DNA of 13,178 nucleotides from an uncultured Bacteroidales bacterium (GTDB taxonomy: Bacteria > Bacteroidota > Bacteroidia > Bacteroidales > Paludibacteraceae), in NCBI GenBank assembly GCA_934716995.1, contig CAKUYO010000047.1, positions 1 to 13,178 of the forward strand, read 5' to 3'. Below are positions 1 through 5,865 of this stretch, in pieces. The translations under genes and the position numbers were made by a program. Each line of letters starts with the position of its first letter. The stretch's first letter is position 1. The notes under the pieces are model-generated. The model was not told where the DNA came from and searched no databases. It saw only the letters and a list, made by a program, of their open reading frames with translations.

Positions 1-3000
1 GACCCGCAATACCGCGACCTTTCGGACGAAGCCAAGTTGAGCGAGATTATTGCCCGTTTCAGCAGCAAGCGTGGTGCAGAACGTATGGAACAGGAGGCGC
101 AAAAGCGGATAGATGAAGCCAAGCAACAGGGCAAGCGTGCCGTGGCAGATGCTGTTTCGGTCCGTGAGCGTATGCGCGACCTGCTCCGCCGTTTCTGGAA
201 CTGGGTGGGAGAACACCTGTTCCATATCAAGCACTTCGGCAGTCGCGAAGAAGCCGCCGACCGAGTACTCTATGACCTCCTCAATGGTACAGACCTCGGA
301 CAAACGCATATCGAAAACGACAGCCACGCCGAGTTCTCTACCAGCCCTATGCCCAAACGCATAGACGGTGAAATGGTACACGAATGGGCAAGGCGTATCG
401 CTGAATGGAAACGCCAACAGGTGGACGAACAGCAAGTGGCGGAGTACGCCAAACTCTTAGACCAAAACGGCAGTAAAAAGAGCCAACTCTTTGCGCAAAT
501 CGTTGATAAGTTCACTCCTATCGACAATTTCCAGCAATGGGTGCAGGCGCAAGGCGGCGTGTACAACCCCGACACCATGGATATGCACGGCGACCTCGGT
601 CTTGCACTCGGGCGAAACGACACTTTCTCCCGTCGCTACAAAGAGAACTATATGCAACGTATTGCCGACAGCATTAAATCAATAGCCAAAGACGCTGACA
701 TCGCCGACCCGCTCCTTGCACTCGGTCTCAAATGGCAGAACTTCGACAACAAGAAGATGAACGGCAAACCGCTCACCGTCCGCGAGATTATGGGCGTTTA
801 TGCACAAGCCAAAGACACTTGGGAGGCAGAGCAGCAAGGTCTCTCCGACCGTGGTGCACAGGGCTTCATAAAGAACCTTGGCGCATCACATACCGACATC
901 ATCGAAGCCGTTGAGCGTATCATCCCGCAAGAGCAGTTGGACGAGTTCTGGAACGCTGTCTATGCCGCCAATCAGTTCGCCCTCGACTACCAACTCAATG
1001 CCGGCATGATTGACCCCGACACCCGCAACCGCTACACCCGCCGTTACTACGTACCGCAGCGCGGCTGGCGTGAACGGGACTTCGACGGCAAAGATACCGC
1101 GTATGTCAAGGACAACGGCACGCGTCTCTATGGAAACCCCTACAACGCTGCCCTTGTCAAAGCGCGTGGGCGTGAGTCGCTGGCGTCCGACCCGTTTGCG
1201 CTCATCGAGAGCATAGGGCTCACCTCCATCACCCAATCCGAGCATAACAAGTCCAAGCAGCAACTGCTCAACCTCCTGCTTGCCAACGAGATGTTAGGGC
1301 TCAAGAGCGGCGCATGGCGTGTCAAACAGGTATGGTCGAAAAACGTGATAGACCCACGCACCGGACATATCATGCGCAAGCCCGACGGCACACCCGTGCA
1401 AGCCGAAGTAACCTACGCTGCACCTACGCAGCAGGAACGCGAACACGATGCCGGCATCAATGCACAAATCGAACAACTGCGCAAGGAACTCCGAGACCTC
1501 ACACAGCCCGCCGCACGTGCCAAGAGAGAAGCGGATATAGCAGACCTCCAAGACCAACTCATCTACACCGGACGCGCCACCGACACCATGCTGGAACACC
1601 GCACTCGTGACGAGCGTATGCAGCACCAAGTGGTCGTCCTCAAAGACGGACAGCAGTATGTCATCGAATTGCAAGACGAGCGGCTGGCTAACGCTGTCAA
1701 TGGCAACTTTGGCGAAGCCGTCAAAGCATACGCATTGTTCAATAAGTACAACGCACCCGCAATACGCTATATCAGCGGTATGCTCACTCAATACAACCCG
1801 CGTTTTGCACACCGCAACTTCTGGCGGGACGCACAAGCCGCTTTCCTCAATAATCTCAGCGAACAGGGACTGGCGTTCACCACACGCGCCATGGCGAATA
1901 TCCCCGCAGTACAACGCACCGTATGGCAGTATATCCTGTCGGACACCTACAAAAACAAAGAGAGTTACGGCGGACAGTTCGGCGACTACCTCCGCGAGTA
2001 TTTCGAGGCGGGCGCACAAACAGGCTTCTCGTTTATGCCCGAGTTGGAGAGAATGGCAAAGGACTTCGACAAGATGGTCAAAGGCGAAAACGCATGGGAC
2101 AAAGTATGGGGCAAAGGTGTAAAAGGCACATTGAGCCTTCTTACCGAAGCCAGCGAACTCACCGTCCGTTTTGCCGAGTATGTTACCGCTCGGCAAATGG
2201 GACGCTCCGTCCAAGCAGCCGCCAAAATGGCAAAAAACATCTCGGTCAATTTCAACCAGTCCGGACTGATGAGCAAAGAGATGTCGAAGTTCTTCACGTT
2301 CTTCAATGCCACCATACAGGGTAATATGCGTTTCCTTACGCCTTACGGCAAGAACAAACCCAAGTTCGGCGAAAGAGCCTTTAAGTTTGGTGCGAAGTTC
2401 GCAGGCACTGCCGCTAACTTTGCCCTACTCGGTTTTGTCAGCACATGGTTCCAACCCGACGACCCAGACGATGATACGTGGTTCACCGACTACGACCGTA
2501 TGAGTAACTTTATACTCTTTGGCAAAGTCAAGATACCCGTCGTGCATTTCTTCCGTATGTACTATGCCGCAGGTGTGCAAGCCGCACTCGCTGCGCAGGG
2601 ACGCAAAACGTGGAAAGACGCTTTCTACACCTCTTCGGATTATGCACTCGGCGAACTTGTACCTACATCAGTGCTGCAAATCCAAAATTTCTGGGATTAT
2701 GACGAGACTACCAATACTCTTGAGTTCAACCCCGCCAAGTACGCACAGGCTGCTGCACCGAGCGTCATCTCCCCGTTGGTCGATGTTGCCGTCAATCGGG
2801 ATTTCAAAGGGGCTACCGTCTATCGCAAGAAATGGGACGAGGACAAGAAAGACATCACCACTGCCAAACGCAATACACCGCAATGGGCTATTGACGCGAG
2901 CAACACGCTCCACCGCTGGAGCGGCGGCAACCCCGATGTGCCGTACAAAGGTGGCAATACAGATGGCTGGATAGACATCAAGCCCAATGCTATCGAACAC

Positions 3001-3402
3001 GTTGCGCAAGGCTACTTCAGTGGTGTATGGGAAAGTCTCGGACACACTGCCGGCTTTATCCGGGACGGCGCACACAACACCGATGTCTATAAGCACGCAA
3101 CCAACTGGCCGTTCCTGCGAGACCTCTTCCGCGACTACAGCGAGGACAAAGCCTACAATGGGCAGTACTACTCCGTCTTGCAGAAACTCGAAAAGTATGA
3201 GAAACGTGTTAATACACTTTCAAAAGAGGAATTCAATGCAGAGAAACAGACCAACCGCTTCCAAACTTTCAAACAAGTGTCAAAACAACTCCGCCGCCTG
3301 CCTAATCCTTATGACGATGAGGAAGCAACGGTTACATCGGAAGATGTAAACAAAATTCTGCAATTGGATATTGAACTGAACAGAAACTTATTTGCTGACT
3401 GA
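1..3402 (+). CDS. Phage polyvalent protein, C-terminal part (5' end cut by window)
   Basis: The frame is open from base 1 to the TGA at 3400-3402, so this is the last ~1133 codons of a longer gene; the TTG at 37 is only the first start-like codon and is unlikely to be the true start. The protein is long, hydrophilic and rich in charged helices, with a coiled-coil-like stretch near residues 465-510 (numbered from codon 37), one hydrophobic segment near 788-805, and a Trp/Tyr/Gly-rich C-terminal region near 940-1030 (HRWSGGNPDVPYKGG and GYFSGVWESLGH). That last region resembles the large polyvalent protein-associated domain family (LPD38 type) as I remember it. Such proteins are thought to be packaged in virions and delivered into the host, often with enzymatic domains upstream; any such domain would be outside this window. 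The next gene starts 20 bases downstream on the same strand. Phage origin is fairly certain; the exact domain name is less so. Confidence 0.8.
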   Translation, partial: DPQYRDLSDEAKLSEIIARFSSKRGAERMEQEAQKRIDEAKQQGKRAVADAVSVRERMRDLLRRFWNWVGEHLFHIKHFGSREEAADRVLYDLLNGTDLGQTHIENDSHAEFSTSPMPKRIDGEMVHEWARRIAEWKRQQVDEQQVAEYAKLLDQNGSKKSQLFAQIVDKFTPIDNFQQWVQAQGGVYNPDTMDMHGDLGLALGRNDTFSRRYKENYMQRIADSIKSIAKDADIADPLLALGLKWQNFDNKKMNGKPLTVREIMGVYAQAKDTWEAEQQGLSDRGAQGFIKNLGASHTDIIEAVERIIPQEQLDEFWNAVYAANQFALDYQLNAGMIDPDTRNRYTRRYYVPQRGWRERDFDGKDTAYVKDNGTRLYGNPYNAALVKARGRESLASDPFALIESIGLTSITQSEHNKSKQQLLNLLLANEMLGLKSGAWRVKQVWSKNVIDPRTGHIMRKPDGTPVQAEVTYAAPTQQEREHDAGINAQIEQLRKELRDLTQPAARAKREADIADLQDQLIYTGRATDTMLEHRTRDERMQHQVVVLKDGQQYVIELQDERLANAVNGNFGEAVKAYALFNKYNAPAIRYISGMLTQYNPRFAHRNFWRDAQAAFLNNLSEQGLAFTTRAMANIPAVQRTVWQYILSDTYKNKESYGGQFGDYLREYFEAGAQTGFSFMPELERMAKDFDKMVKGENAWDKVWGKGVKGTLSLLTEASELTVRFAEYVTARQMGRSVQAAAKMAKNISVNFNQSGLMSKEMSKFFTFFNATIQGNMRFLTPYGKNKPKFGERAFKFGAKFAGTAANFALLGFVSTWFQPDDPDDDTWFTDYDRMSNFILFGKVKIPVVHFFRMYYAAGVQAALAAQGRKTWKDAFYTSSDYALGELVPTSVLQIQNFWDYDETTNTLEFNPAKYAQAAAPSVISPLVDVAVNRDFKGATVYRKKWDEDKKDITTAKRNTPQWAIDASNTLHRWSGGNPDVPYKGGNTDGWIDIKPNAIEHVAQGYFSGVWESLGHTAGFIRDGAHNTDVYKHATNWPFLRDLFRDYSEDKAYNGQYYSVLQKLEKYEKRVNTLSKEEFNAEKQTNRFQTFKQVSKQLRRLPNPYDDEEATVTSEDVNKILQLDIELNRNLFAD

Positions 3403-3422
3403 TATACCACAAGAAACTAACT

Positions 3423-3731
3423 ATGCCACGCACTCCAAACTCCGAAAAGTACTCACCGCAGAAGCAACGCGAACAACTCCAAGTCCTCTGCGGTGAGGCT
3501 ATCACCCAACTGCGCAAGCAAATCAAAAATGCGGACACCAACACCCTCGCCCGCTTCGTTGTGCAGGTGCTGCCCTTAGTCCTCAACGAGGACACCCAGA
3601 CCACCTCCGATGTTACTATGGAAATCCTTACCAAGAAAGCCCTCAAAGTCCAACTCTCCGTCCAAGAGGCTACCTCACCGCAACAGGCTTCCGAGCAGAT
3701 AGAAGAAACCGACAAACTGACTGACAAATAG
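3423..3731 (+). CDS. Small phage protein of unknown function (102 aa)
   Basis: ATG start 20 bases after the polyvalent-protein gene, same strand, probably co-transcribed; stop TAG. The protein has a basic N-terminus (SPQKQREQ), a central helical part and an acidic, low-complexity tail (ATSPQQASEQIEETDKLTDK). There is no signal peptide or membrane segment. I do not recognise a domain. Its 3' end contains a 23-bp sequence (3670-3692) repeated at 4528-4550 with one mismatch, inside an orphan copy of the same gene's tail. The current C-terminus may therefore have been replaced when the cassette downstream was inserted. Confidence 0.7.
   Translation: MPRTPNSEKYSPQKQREQLQVLCGEAITQLRKQIKNADTNTLARFVVQVLPLVLNEDTQTTSDVTMEILTKKALKVQLSVQEATSPQQASEQIEETDKLTDK
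3670..3692 (+). repeat. Direct repeat, left copy (23 bp)
   Basis: The 23 bases here match 4528-4550 at 22 positions (G versus A at position 11). The copies lie in the same codon frame of two related protein tails (TSPQQAS) and bracket the promoter, gene and terminator cassette at 3782-4499. The copies start 858 bp apart. Confidence 0.75.
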
Positions 3732-3781
3732 TATTTGGCACACGATTTGTACTCAACAAAATGCAGAAAACTCTACTAAAC

Positions 3782-3813
3782 ATTGTGTAATCGGAAAATT
3801 ATCAGTACCTTTG
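3782..3813 (+). promoter_or_regulatory. Bacteroidetes-type promoter for the 3866 gene
   Basis: ATTG at 3782-3785 (-33 element) and TACCTTTG at 3806-3813 (-7 element), 20 bases apart, match the Bacteroidetes primary sigma factor consensus. The start codon follows about 50 bases later. The gene sits between this promoter and its own terminator, as expected for a moron. Confidence 0.75.
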
Positions 3814-3865
3814 CACACCTGTTTGGTAAAGCAAATAAGCAAAAGAACGTTTAATACCCATACTT

Positions 3866-4072
3866 ATGAATGCTATCCTTTCATACCTGCTGAATGCTGC
3901 CCCTGAAATCGCATTGGCATTGATAATAGGTTTCATTGCGTGGAAAGTCTCCAAGAGACTTGCCAAAACCGACAGCCATTTCGCCAAAATAGACGATGCC
4001 ATATCCGACCTGCAAAAGGATGTAACTGCTATCAAAAATGATTTGTCTGATGTGCAACTATTCATCACATAG
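3866..4072 (+). CDS. Membrane-anchored small protein, N-terminal part of an amber-interrupted gene
   Basis: 68 codons from ATG to TAG at 4070-4072. Residues ~10-28 (APEIALALIIGFIAWKV) form one transmembrane helix, followed by a heptad-like amphipathic helix (AKIDDAISDLQKDVTAIKNDLSDVQ). The same frame stays open directly after the TAG for 122 more codons (see 4073-4441), and the two parts together make a plausible 190-residue protein: anchor, coiled coil, globular domain. I recall Bacteroidales proteins of unknown function with this layout. So this is either a truncated product, a pseudogene, or a gene expressed by stop-codon readthrough. Function unknown; immunity or superinfection exclusion is a guess based only on its being a membrane-anchored, separately promoted phage cargo gene. 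Confidence 0.65.
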   Translation: MNAILSYLLNAAPEIALALIIGFIAWKVSKRLAKTDSHFAKIDDAISDLQKDVTAIKNDLSDVQLFIT

Positions 4073-4441
4073 AAATATCCCTCTGCATTAGGTACGTTTG
4101 TTACCAAAAACAGCCCGCTGACACTCAATGAGTTCGGCAAAAAACTATACGAAGAATGTGGAGGCAAATCTTTCTTGGAAGCCAACCAAGTTTTGCTGCT
4201 CAAGAAAATCGAAGAGAAATATCCCAAAACGGCACTGGATGTCGAGACCTATGCCAAAGAAGTGCTGTTCTCACTCACCCAAAACGATATATTCAATACT
4301 ATCAAAGTCTGGGTGTACAACAGCCCTGCATGGAAGATTGGCGACAAAGACTACACCATAACGCTCTCAGATGTCTGCTTTGTCTTGAGCATTCCTTTGA
4401 GAGACAAATACCTCTCCCTGCACCCCGAAATCGCTCAATAA
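4073..4441 (+). pseudogene. C-terminal domain of the amber-interrupted gene, same frame
   Basis: Immediately after the TAG at 4070-4072 the reading frame continues with coding-like sequence (KYPSALGTFVTKNSPLTLNE and onward) to TAA at 4439-4441. It ends in a well-formed domain with ALDVETYAKEVLFSL, then DIFNTIKVWVYNSPAW, then LSDVCFVLSIPLRDKYLSLH. Nothing is frameshifted or deleted; only one codon is a stop. Independent translation would need a poor start such as TTG at 4175, so this part is probably made only if the TAG is read through or suppressed. A recent CAG, AAG or GAG to TAG mutation explains it equally well. Other genes in the window end in TAG (3731, 8370, 10977), which argues against wholesale TAG recoding. 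Confidence 0.6.
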
Positions 4442-4460
4442 CAGTCGGGTATATTGCTTT

Positions 4461-4499
4461 AAGAGGGTGCATCAGTTTCACATGATGCACCCTCTTTTA
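4461..4499 (+). terminator. Strong intrinsic terminator
   Basis: Perfect 14-bp stem: AAGAGGGTGCATCA (4461-4474) pairs with TGATGCACCCTCTT (4483-4496) across an 8-base loop, and the 3' arm runs into TTTT. It follows the TAA at 4441 by 20 bases and closes the promoter, gene and terminator cassette. Confidence 0.85.
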
Positions 4500-4517
4500 T
4501 GTTTGTTTCCCAACACA

Positions 4518-4613
4518 GAAAGCCAATCTACCTCACCACAACAGGCTTCCTCGCCCACCGCAACAGAGGAAGAAACTTCCAATGAAACAACAGCGGAAAA
4601 TGCTCCGCACTGA
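4518..4613 (+). pseudogene. Orphan 3' end related to the 3423-3731 gene
   Basis: In frame with TGA at 4611-4613, this stretch reads ESQSTSPQQASSPTATEE, then ETSNETTAENAPH. The first part matches VQEATSPQQASEQIEE at the end of the 3423-3731 product, and the DNA is 22/23 identical over the core. There is no start codon or upstream body of the gene here: the region before it is a terminator. It is best explained as the original or alternative tail of the 102-residue gene, displaced by the inserted cassette. It overlaps the 3' end of the minus-strand gene at 4528-4931, so one reading may be fortuitous. Confidence 0.55.
4528..4550 (+). repeat. Direct repeat, right copy (23 bp)
   Basis: Partner of 3670-3692, 22/23 identical and in the same codon phase (TSPQQAS). 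It lies 29 bases beyond the terminator of the cassette, so the two copies enclose the cassette. Confidence 0.75.
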
Positions 4614-4931
4614 ACCGCAGCCTTTTCAAATACACCCGCATCGCATAGTACTGACGCCTGCTTTCTATATAGCACAACTCCCGCCATAGCCGTGTCGTCT
4701 CCGCCATCGCCTCCTCGCACAACGCCACCAACTCCCCCCCCGCGACCTCGGTCGCCCGAAGCGGTCTATCTGGTCATACCCGTCCGCGTGCAGCACCACG
4801 TGATAACGCACCACCCAACGCAGGTCATACTCCCGCACACTCCTCACCGTCATATTGTTCTCGTAGCAGCGCGTGCGCTTAAACAACGTCACCGCTTGCC
4901 GGTAACCCCGTATCCAATTTCGTATCTTCAT
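4528..4931 (-). pseudogene. Unknown basic protein gene with an apparent frameshift
   Basis: From ATG at 4931-4929 the minus strand encodes MKIRNWIRGYRQAVTLFKRT and continues to HADGYDQIDRF near 4760. Coding-like sequence then resumes in another frame as PLRATEVAGGELVALCEEAM and runs to a stop at 4530-4528 (ending RWARKPVVVR). The frame that gives the natural-looking second half has a stop just upstream (around 4776), and the frame from the ATG degrades into an Arg/Trp-rich stretch (RRRWRRRHG). A one-base loss near 4760-4772 would explain this. A run of eight C (4734-4741) lies nearby but downstream of the likely crossover. Joined, the product is about 134 residues, basic and helical, with no domain I recognise. 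Sequencing error, pseudogene or programmed frameshift are all open. Confidence 0.5.
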
Positions 4932-4935
4932 AATC

Positions 4936-5013
4936 CTATATACTCATATCATTGATTATCGTCTTCCTCACCGTATGTACATCCCCCGCCTTTACCACCC
5001 GCGGCACACCCAT
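4936..5013 (-). CDS. Possible 25-residue ORF upstream of the frameshifted gene
   Basis: ATG at 5013-5011, 25 codons (MGVPRVVKAGDVHTVRK, then TIINDMSI), stop TAG at 4938-4936, four bases before the ATG of the next minus-strand gene. The tight spacing suggests translational coupling or a remnant of a longer gene. No function is recognised, and the short length makes it uncertain. Confidence 0.3.
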   Translation of the reverse strand: MGVPRVVKAGDVHTVRKTIINDMSI

Positions 5014-5040
5014 CTTCTTGTAGCAAAATGGAAATAATAT

Positions 5041-5048
5041 CAAAAATA
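5041..5048 (-). promoter_or_regulatory. Candidate minus-strand -7 element
   Basis: The minus strand reads TATTTTTG (fits TAnnTTTG) about 28 bases upstream of the 25-codon ORF. No clear -33 element lies 19-21 bases further upstream, and the surroundings are very AT-rich, so a chance match is possible. Confidence 0.3.
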
Positions 5049-5084
5049 AACAAAAACTATCAATAATAAATAGGAATAACCAAA

Positions 5085-5111
5085 TAATTTTACTATCTTT
5101 GCACCCGAAAT
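5085..5111 (+). promoter_or_regulatory. Promoter-like repeat ahead of the HTH gene
   Basis: Contains TATCTTTG at 5094-5101 followed by CACCCG. No TTG lies at the usual -33 distance. The 27 bases match 5563-5589 at 24 positions, so the same promoter core occurs on both sides of the HTH gene. The start codon is ~160 bases downstream, leaving a long leader. Confidence 0.5.
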
Positions 5112-5202
5112 CCAAACCATTATACTCAAAATAGAACCGATTAATGCATAAAAATGAACCCTGCAACCCTCAAAAACCGATATGTCCTTCCTCCCGTTTC
5201 CG

Positions 5203-5231
5203 CTATAGGAACACTATAAGAACTCTATACC
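5203..5231 (+). repeat. Short tandem motif in the HTH gene leader
   Basis: CTATAGGAACA, CTATAAGAACT and CTATACC follow each other at 11-base spacing just upstream of the HTH gene. The spacing is about one helical turn, which would suit a repressor binding the same face of DNA. That is inference only. Confidence 0.3.
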
Positions 5232-5261
5232 AACTCCAAACTGCCCCCAACCCATAAACTA

Positions 5262-5453
5262 ATGAAATCCTACACCAAATCCCAACTCGCCGCTTTCGCA
5301 GGCGTCTCCACCGACACCTTCCGCCGCTGGCTTCAATCTGACACTGCCTACCTTCACTCCCAAGGCATCACACCCCGCACCAAACTCCTCCCGCCCCAAG
5401 TCGTCGCCTACCTCGCCTACAAATACGCCATCGACCTACCGCACAAACCATAA
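5262..5453 (+). CDS. Small helix-turn-helix protein, DUF4248-like (63 aa)
   Basis: ATG to TAA, 63 residues. The N-terminal part (KSQLAAFAGVSTDTFRRWL) has the shape of a helix-turn-helix: helix, turn at Gly-Val-Ser, recognition helix ending Arg-Arg-Trp-Leu. The C-terminal part (TKLLPPQVVAYLAYKYAIDL) is a short helix. Size and pattern fit the DUF4248-type proteins of Bacteroidales as I remember them; an excisionase-like DNA-binding role is the alternative. It stands alone, with a promoter-like repeat on each side, a divergent minus-strand unit upstream and the restriction-modification unit downstream, so it could regulate either. No target is shown by the sequence. Confidence 0.6.
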   Translation: MKSYTKSQLAAFAGVSTDTFRRWLQSDTAYLHSQGITPRTKLLPPQVVAYLAYKYAIDLPHKP

Positions 5454-5547
5454 TGACAGCGAAATTTCTTATTCGGATTTGTTAATTAAAGGCGTATGTA
5501 ATATGCTTATATATAGTATATTATAGATGTCGTGAGAATACACCTGA
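5454..5547. other. Short AT-rich intergenic stretch
   Basis: Non-coding DNA between the HTH gene stop and the -33 element of the next promoter. It includes a TATA-repeat tract (about 5510-5525). No gene, hairpin with a T-run, or repeat was found. Confidence 0.4.
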
Positions 5548-5579
5548 TTTGCACGCGTCGCATTATTTTATTATCTTTG
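5548..5579 (+). promoter_or_regulatory. Promoter of the leader RNA and methylase fusion
   Basis: TTTG at 5548-5551 and TATCTTTG at 5572-5579, 20 bases apart, are a full Bacteroidetes-type promoter. Transcription would start near 5585, giving a leader of about 280 bases before the ATG at 5866. Confidence 0.75.
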
Positions 5580-5645
5580 CACCCGTAATTGATAAATTGA
5601 TAGCGTATGACATAGAGTAATATCGCAGACAAATAATCTAATCTT

Positions 5646-5831
5646 GGGCTTTAGGCTCTTATTCTCTTCACGGAAATCTGGAAAATTTAAGTCAATGAGA
5701 ATAAGCGTATGAAGTTCACGCTCTTGAGCGTGGGCATTTCGTGCTTATTATTGACAGGTATTCCAGAACCTCCGTGAAAGTAAGTGTAGCGAAATCCTCT
5801 CGCTCTTTTGTTTTGAGATAAGTGCAAGCCC
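5646..5831 (+). ncRNA. Structured leader RNA, possibly an undescribed cis-regulatory or small RNA
   Basis: An almost continuous stem covers 5667-5778. In order, TTCACGGA (5667-5674) pairs with 5771-5778; CTGGAA (5678-5683) with 5761-5766; GTCAAT (5691-5696) with 5750-5755; AATAAGC (5700-5706) with 5743-5749; and CACGCTC (5717-5723) with 5726-5732. That gives 34 perfect base pairs in five helices separated by small internal loops. GGGCTT (5646-5651) can also pair with AAGCCC (5826-5831), closing the domain or forming a pseudoknot with the loop of the hairpin at 5806-5865. The RNA lies between a good promoter and the methylase start, with no ORF, so it could be a leader that controls the methylase or a processed small RNA. 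I cannot match it to a named family. Confidence 0.55.
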
Positions 5832-5865
5832 TAAATCATTAATTGCAACTCATTTCAAAACAAAA
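5806..5865 (+). promoter_or_regulatory. Hairpin abutting the methylase start codon
   Basis: TTTTGTTTTGAGAT (5806-5819) pairs with ATTTCAAAACAAAA (5852-5865) at 13 of 14 positions. The inner arms AGTGCAA and TTGCAACT extend the stem with one bulge. The 3' arm ends at the base before ATG (5866), so the whole ribosome landing region is sequestered when the stem is formed. The loop carries AAGCCC, complementary to GGGCTT at 5646-5651, so the two structures may compete or form a pseudoknot. Just upstream, AGCGA/TCGCT (5788-5804) followed by CTTTTGTTTT is a weak terminator-like element. Confidence 0.5.

Noticed and set aside
1294..2214. Long minus-strand open frame (306 codons) opposite the polyvalent gene
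   Set aside because: It lies fully inside the plus-strand gene, is Cys-rich and low in natural composition, and has no promoter; it is a shadow of the coding strand.
3402..4441. Whole-phage TAG recoding to an amino acid
   Set aside because: Several other genes end at TAG (3731, 8370, 10977) at sensible lengths, so TAG appears to act as a normal stop here.
4692..4955. Plus-strand Pro-rich open frame opposite the frameshifted minus gene
   Set aside because: Low-complexity Pro/Thr/His translation is the expected shadow of the Arg/Gly/Trp-rich minus strand.
4936..5166. Longer 76-codon minus-strand frame with a hydrophobic segment upstream of MGVPRVV
   Set aside because: Its first two thirds run through AT-rich non-coding DNA that contains the plus-strand promoter repeat; the hydrophobic run arises from T-rich sequence.
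5203..5215. Similarity of GCTATAGGAAC to half of a yeast FRT site
   Set aside because: Only a short partial match without the inverted second half or a matching recombinase; coincidence.
5646..5831. Retron-like msr/msd RNA (short closing repeats around a long hairpin)
   Set aside because: There is no reverse transcriptase gene in the window; the downstream gene is a methylase fusion, so a retron is not supported.
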